Positions 58,401 through 64,000 of a stretch of 64,000 nucleotides of DNA are shown here, piece by piece. This DNA is from Chrysoperla carnea (Eukaryota; Arthropoda; Insecta; Neuroptera; Chrysopidae), in assembly GCF_905475395.1 (NCBI RefSeq), contig NC_058342.1:21486640-21550639 (forward strand), read 5' to 3'. Positions within the stretch are counted from its first letter, which is position 1, and every line of letters starts with the position of its first letter. The notes under the pieces are model-generated. The model did not search any database, was not told where the DNA came from, and saw only the letters and a list, made by a program, of their open reading frames with translations. The translations under genes and the position numbers were made by a program.

Positions 58401-61400
58401 AACGAGTTAATCGATACGACCAGCACAGTTGACTCAGACACAATACAATCACCAGGTGATATAACGACAGCATATCAAGTAACTCACATCGAAACTGAAT
58501 CAATTTCTGAAGACGCAATTATTGTAGATTCAATTGTGTCACCCACGGAGCAAGCATTGAAATCAGTACGTACTAACACCGATTTGGATACATCATCGAA
58601 TGTTATTTTTCATCCGTTGAGTCCAATGTCTGAGCCACAATCACCGATACAAGATGATAGTCATATGGATACGTTAACGAAGAATAGTAAAAATGGGAAT
58701 GGATATGGTGCGTTTATTACGTCACAGGATTTGGAACAAGTACATCGGTTTATTCAGGATTTTTGTATTAAAGCGTTAATTCCACATGTCGAAAATGAAA
58801 TTCAGCGTTTAACTGATATTGTTAGTATTTTTATTTATATTTTTTCCCAAAAACATAGGCTTACGCATTATATCGTAGATTGGGGGCTTACGCATTGTAC
58901 AACTGTTTGAAATTTTGTTAAATTAAAAGAAAAAAAATTTTCTTTCAATACTTTGGTTGAGTATATTAAAAAGTGTTGCAAAACACATATACCAATCGAG
59001 CTTACCAAATCCCACAGTACGCGGGGATCGGTTTCCGATACAAAACTCATTTTCTAACGCTTAAAATGAACTCTTTGGATCTTGAAATTCGTTAAAATAC
59101 CTTTCGGTTGAAATTTTATCAAAAATCGGTATATATTTCCTAAGCTTTATAGTGATTGATCGAAAATAATTTTCCATTTAAAATTCCTGGGCACTTCAAA
59201 GAGTTGTATTTATTTTAAAAATAATTTTGTAATTTTAATTATTTTTGTTTAGGTTGCAAATCGAAAAGGTGTAAGTCGCTCATTATTTAATGCAACCAAA
59301 CGTTGGTTTGTTAGTAATAAACCAGGAACTGCAGCAGCTACAAATGTTGCAGTAAAAGTGTGAGTATAAATTTTTCGTCGATTATTTAACTTTCAATTAT
59401 AGTTTTTTCTAAGTGGTAACTCAATTAGATCTATTAGAAATAAATTTATTTTAATTTTTTATTCGGGCTTAGATAATATAAAACTGCTATAAAAAAACTT
59501 GTAAAGTGTACCAACACAGGAATTTGTTTTATTTTCCTAGCTTTAAAAGTAACGAATATATATTATTTTGAAAAAAGTCGTCTCTGGACACAAGTTATGG
59601 AGGTAATATCTACTAGATTAACTACTATTAGCATTCTCTACAATACAGCATCGGTTACGATATAGGTTCCTATTGGGGGCAGTTCCGCTATGAAAGTACG
59701 ACTAGACTCTTTGTATCTGCTAAAGGTATTCAACATGGTATTAGCTAGCTACCACTTATTATTCTGTTACTAGGAGCTAATTTGGCGATTGTTTCATTCT
59801 TTAAAATCGTTCTTCTTCCAGGTTGTATTTTGACGAACGAGGGTTTCATTTTTCTTCGGATAAGGAGAATTTTTTTTTTTTTTTTTTGAATGGGTCACTA
59901 AATTATATTTCACTTTGGATAGTCTATGAATGCTTCGAGAAACTGAATAGCCAGGCTCTGAACAATACAGTCAAACTGATATAGGGTACCGAGAAATGAA
60001 GCAACAGACTCGTTGGCACGAGAGGAGTTGTCTCAAACGCTCCTCGCATCTGAGCCTGTCATTCTTATAGTAAGATGCTCCGTAATTTACCGAAAGAAGG
60101 AATGGCTACGCAAAAGCCTTTCTTGATTACTGGGATTTTGCGAAAGGCATGCGACAAGTCAAACTGCGTTAAATCACAGCTAGGCCATTCGAGTGTTCTC
60201 AACTGCAACTTACTAGAGCACAGTTGAGAAGGATGATGTGACCCTTGTCAGGAGACTGTCGATTGAACTACCACCTTCATAACATAAAGATCTCTGATGG
60301 TCCCATTTGTATGACGATTGATCAAACCTCCATACAAGTTTTTGCACCAGCTGAAACTTGCAGGGCGTCAGGTTTAGAATTTTTGGGTGCAAAATCTTGG
60401 ATCCATAAATCCTAGTAAAAATCCCGGGGCGAAGCTATTGAATTACTACCTTCATAACATGAAGATCTTTATCTTAATACCGAATGGGGGAATCTTAATT
60501 ATAATATAATATCTCAGAAAATATTGAATTTTAAAAATTTGCCGTGAGACTATTACTTGACGAAATTTGAAACATTATTTCCCGTTTATTCTATATTTAC
60601 AATTTATGATTATATAAATTTTAGCTATAACTCGGATGATGCCGAAGTTCAGTTACGAAAATTGGCAGATTTATATTTCATGTTTGGAAGCTATGCATTA
60701 GCACATGAAGCTTACAGTGCGGTCAAACGTGATTTTTATTTGGATACAACTTGGCAATATTATGCTGGTGCACTTGAAATGGCATCGTTGTCATCATTTA
60801 TGATGGGCGAATTTTCTAAGAAAAGTTTTGAATATTTAGAAGAAGCGGTTAATATTTATTTGACAACATGTCGGTACGTATTTTAATTTATTCGGTTATT
60901 ATATTGAACAACAAAATTTGATATATTTTTCTCTCCAAGAAACAAAAGATCGACCCGAAATAAAGTCATATTAACAGAAAAATTGGAAATACGTTTTGGC
61001 GATTTATCAGGGGTTTGTGTTGTGGAAAATGAATTTTTCTGTTAATTTTATTTTATTTCCAGTCGATTGGTGAAAGTCCTATCTTTCTAGCATGTATGTT
61101 TTCGTAAACATCACGCCCTCATTTATCCGTGAGGGCGCAAATTATATAGTATGTATTATATGGGAATATCAGCTATCTACACATGGCAACAAATAACTCA
61201 GTCAATTGTTTGTTTTCACTTGTTTAGTATAAAATTTAGACTAAGTAAATTGGTGCTGTAAAATACATTATTATTATTATATTTTTTTTAAGTATGCCAC
61301 AGTTTGCAACTCGTACAACACTATTAAGTGCTGAATGTCTTCGAGGAATGCAATGGTGGAATGAGCAAGCTAAACAATTAATAAGAATGACTTCTGAAGA

Positions 61401-63761
61401 TTCGGATTTACGTTCAGCGTTATTATTGGAACAGGCTTCATATTGTTTCTTGAATTGTAAACCGCCAATGAGTAGAAAATATGCCTTTCATATTGTTTTA
61501 GCTGGACATCGATATTCAAAAGCTGGACAACGTAAGCATACTTATAGATGCTATCAACAAGCTGCGCAAGTAAGTTGTTACTATTTAAGGGAATTTTATT
61601 TAAAGAGGTTCTGATCGATTTCATGTTTAATAAATTTTATTTTGGTTATGACCTAACATGATAAACAAAAGATTGAAACTCATCCCTCTTTGGATGATTC
61701 CTGCACATGGGGGCCTGCTACCTATACAAAGTATTTCCACAATTAACTTAATCAATTGTTTATTTTGAGATTTGTTTTTTCTAGTTTGTTTAAAAATTTA
61801 GGAAGTTTTTGTAAAATTTTAGGTATATGGTGATCGACAATGGAGTTTAGCTGAAGATCATATCAATTATACACTTGGACGTCAGGCTGCTTACTTAAAT
61901 ATAATGGATAAAGCAGCTGATTCTTTTTCAAAATTACTGTCTACTATATCTCAACAAAATTCTATTCAACAAACAACATTCTTTAGAGAAATGTTAACTA
62001 GCTTCAATGTAAGTTCCTTTTTAGCTGATAACCAATTCCGTTCGCGGTATGCCTAGGGTAGCTGATTCGATTCCTACCGTCACAACAAAAATTAATTTAA
62101 CTAATAGTTGTGATTGGCTTGTGTAGTGGTGTAGGCTCAGCCTCTGAAAAAAATTGAGGAGCTGATAAATGAAATTATCAGCGTAAAGGTGATAAAACGC
62201 ATATATATTATAACAATGGCTCTATAGCCTAAGTGTGTCCTTCGTGGACAGCCAATAGAAGCTAACCTAACCTAATCTAACCTCAGACGCAAAACGAGGG
62301 CTGTTATAAGTTTGACCGCTATATGTGTGCCTGCCTGTCTGTGATATCGTAGCTACTAAACGGAATAACCCATTTTGATTTTTTTTAAGGTAATTTAATG
62401 GAGAGTGTTTTGAGCTATGTTTCAAGAAAATCGGTTCAGTTTGGAAAGAGCTAAAAAAAAAACCGTATTTGTCGGGGGTTTTTTAAATTTTGTAAATCTC
62501 ACTTGTACGTTTTGTAAAAGTTCGAACAAATAATTGCCGCATACGGTCACAGAATTGACGCAATTCGGTCAAAGATTGACGCATTTCAAGGGATGGATGT
62601 AAATAAGTTCAGTATCACGTACTGAATGTTAATACACCAAATCCTTACAAATTTGAAAGGCGGAAGTGCCACCATTTTGAAAAAAAACGTTTTGGCATAT
62701 ATCTCTGTAACCGTGCAAATTAGGTAGATAATTAAATATATATTTTTTGTGTCCATCATGTTTTTGTATCACATACCGTTTAAGACTTATACGACCCTTA
62801 CGATCTATTTATTGTCTTTTTGACCGATATCTCTTCTAATAATTGTTCAAGCTCAGTATCCGTGGGAGGTTGCGGGTTCGAATCCAGGCAGCGGCAGTGT
62901 GAGCAATTATAAATAATGGATTGGTAAAATTGATCACACTGTCGCTGTTGGGATAAGAACGAAATAACTGACTCATCAACATTATAAAAATTTAATTGTA
63001 TATTGGATGTAGTTTAAAGTAAAACAAATAATATAAAAAAAATAATGATGTGGCTGGTCTCTGTTTTAGACGTTGTCTGAGAAGCGGAGGTTAAACCCCA
63101 ATATTATTGTTAATTGTTTAAACAATAAAATGCTAATAACTTAACTTTGTAATCTACTTTCCTGCCACTTTTTTTTTTATATAAAATTAATATTTTTGAA
63201 GTTATTAAATAAAATGTTTTGTTTTTTTATAGAATATCCAATCTCAAAACCCAAATTATCTGCCAAAATTACCAGTTCCAATACTTCACGATGAAAACAC
63301 AAAAGTTGTTTTACTACCAACCGCACCGTTATCAGCCCCTGGGCGGATTCCAGCTACGTCATTCGTCCTACACAGTAACTTGAATGAGCTTATGCAAGCA
63401 CAAAAATTTGTCAAATTAGAAGAATTAATTGTCCATGAAGCTCTGGGTAATTTACCATTAATATTTCGACCATCAGCAACGGTTTTTACAACGAATACAA
63501 ATAATTCTGTTAAACCATTTGCTGTGGCTGGCGAAACAATTGCTGTTATTATTAAATTATCAAATCCACTGAAAGTTACAATTACGCTTCGTGATGTTCG
63601 ATTAGTTTGGAACTTTACAACAGTTGATGGAATAAGTCATTGTGATGATGATTCAATTGTACATACAGTACCTGTCCAAACTGTTCAACTACGTATTGAG
63701 AATTCGATGGAGTTGATTTTATATTTGACACCAATGATTGCTGGGGAATTAGATATTAAAG
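55475..63761 (+). CDS. TRAPPC8: TRAPPC8, TRAPP III complex subunit, exons 1-8 (3' part outside window)
   Basis: Exons: 55475-55631, 56820-57273, 58253-58820, 59253-59359, 60625-60873, 61293-61569, 61823-62008, 63233-63761. All have GT-AG edges and agreeing phases; 842 codons are present. The N-terminus (FIQSVFQPQIGVLSSNEAEK, LTFAELISPFSKL) matches the start of TRAPPC8. Later come WFESWRDTFLKVQYPSDHEF, FDHVRGVYGIDNSF, NRKGVSRSLFNATKRWF, the helical repeat part LRKLADLYFMFGSYALAHEA, ECLRGMQWWNEQAKQLI and GDRQWSLAEDHINYTLGRQ, then the start of the beta-rich C-terminal half (VAGETIAVIIKLSNPL). TRAPPC8 acts on Golgi and autophagosome membranes within TRAPP III, which activates Rab1 (family knowledge). 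Family length is about 1,400 residues, so roughly 60 percent is here. Exon 7 has no start codon of its own. The last exon ends in phase 1 at a gtattt donor. Confidence 0.9.
57918..58140. mobile_element. Tigger-like end fragment in TRAPPC8 intron 2
   Basis: cagtgaaacctggttaaagg and agttatagaggtgcaat have the form of Tigger termini and their subterminal repeats. No matching right end was found. Confidence 0.45.
59360..60624. other. TRAPPC8 intron 4, no feature recognised
   Basis: This intron has a poly(T) run at 59870-59887. Otherwise I found no reading frame or repeat with another copy in the window. Confidence 0.45.
61084..61226. repeat. family X repeat end in TRAPPC8 intron 5
   Basis: It contains cgtaaacatcacgccctcat, atatgggaatatcagct and the end motif aactcagtcaattgtttgt, in copy A orientation. 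A second short end fragment lies in intron 6 at about 61735-61765. Confidence 0.75.
62022..62205 (+). mobile_element. tRNA-headed SINE, copy 2, next to the exon 7 donor
   Basis: It begins about 13 bp after the TRAPPC8 exon 7 splice donor. Blocks: agctgataaccaattccgtt (head), gctgattcgattcctacc (box B-like), gtcacaacaaaaattaattt, gcctctgaaaaaaattgagg and ctgataaatgaaattatcag. They match copy 1 at 53065-53250 in reverse. Confidence 0.75.
62222..62282 (+). repeat. non-LTR 3' UTR fragment
   Basis: ctatagcctaagtgtgtcc, tggacagcca and ctaacctaacctaatctaac match the 3' end of the element at 20685-20971. It looks like a strongly 5'-truncated insertion. Confidence 0.6.
62845..63115 (+). mobile_element. 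second tRNA-like SINE candidate in TRAPPC8 intron 7
   Basis: agctcagtatccgtgggagg (box A-like) and gcgggttcgaatcc (box B) are followed by a unique body (ggcagcggcagtgtgagca, with its complement tgatcacactgtcgctgtt) and an AT-rich tail. The inverted pair would form a hairpin. No second copy is in the window. Confidence 0.45.
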
Positions 63762-64000
63762 GTATTTATTTGTTGTTTTTTATACGCAGATTCTTTAAAT
63801 TTCACTGAATCGAATCGAAATTTATTCAATTTTTGAATAAAGATTTCTAGTCAAACATGTTCGTCTCCTATTTAATGAAATATAGAAATACTGGTCCTAA
63901 AAATACGTGCGACAGCTCGTTGTATTCGGAATTATGTCTAAAACAATGCGCCAGAAACATTTTTCAGTACATAAAAAAATGCAAAAGTTATAAACAATTA

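Overview
This is a strongly AT-rich, gene-poor, repeat-dense piece of a nuclear animal genome. It is almost certainly from an insect: the genes are split by GT-AG introns, and the transposon mix is typical of arthropods (P elements, piggyBac, hAT, pogo/Tigger, Jockey-like, RTE-like and Penelope-like elements). I could not fix the order from the sequence.

Two host genes are clear, both on the + strand. A five-exon C2H2 zinc-finger gene resembling ZNF367 runs 37353-44332 and encodes 435 residues. The first eight coding exons of TRAPPC8, a subunit of the TRAPP III vesicle-tethering and autophagy complex, run from 55475 to 63761, and the gene continues past the right edge. Their introns hold MITEs, SINE-like elements and pieces of other repeats. 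A third candidate (31452-32227) is an acidic open exon of unknown function carrying a 66-codon internal duplication.

Positions 1-9000 hold a piggyBac N-terminal relic, a broken BED-finger hAT transposase, an 88-bp tandem repeat, a deleted DNA transposon with clear ends (3932-5252), a perfect 282-bp palindrome with a hammerhead-ribozyme-like motif on each strand, and a nearly intact transposase-like gene (7031-8854). Three unrelated-looking copies of one family, marked by D-x-C-x-x-Q-N-(R/K)-N, occur in the window; I infer a Sola-like DDE transposase.

Positions 9.2-23.8 kb are a graveyard of truncated transposase and retrotransposon coding pieces. All lie on the + strand and are joined end to end: P element, a 38-bp hAT scrap, piggyBac, Jockey, P element, Jockey, possible solo LTR, pogo with a hAT scrap inside, non-LTR 3' end, hAT, Sola-like, Penelope-like. 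This one-sided layout resembles a piRNA cluster.

Positions 24-37 kb and 44-55 kb are mostly noncoding and hold short inverted-repeat elements, several nested, with target duplications visible in two cases. They also hold many rearranged copies of one middle-repetitive family (family X), recognisable by a conserved end and a run of CCGTCCGT/CTGTCTGT.
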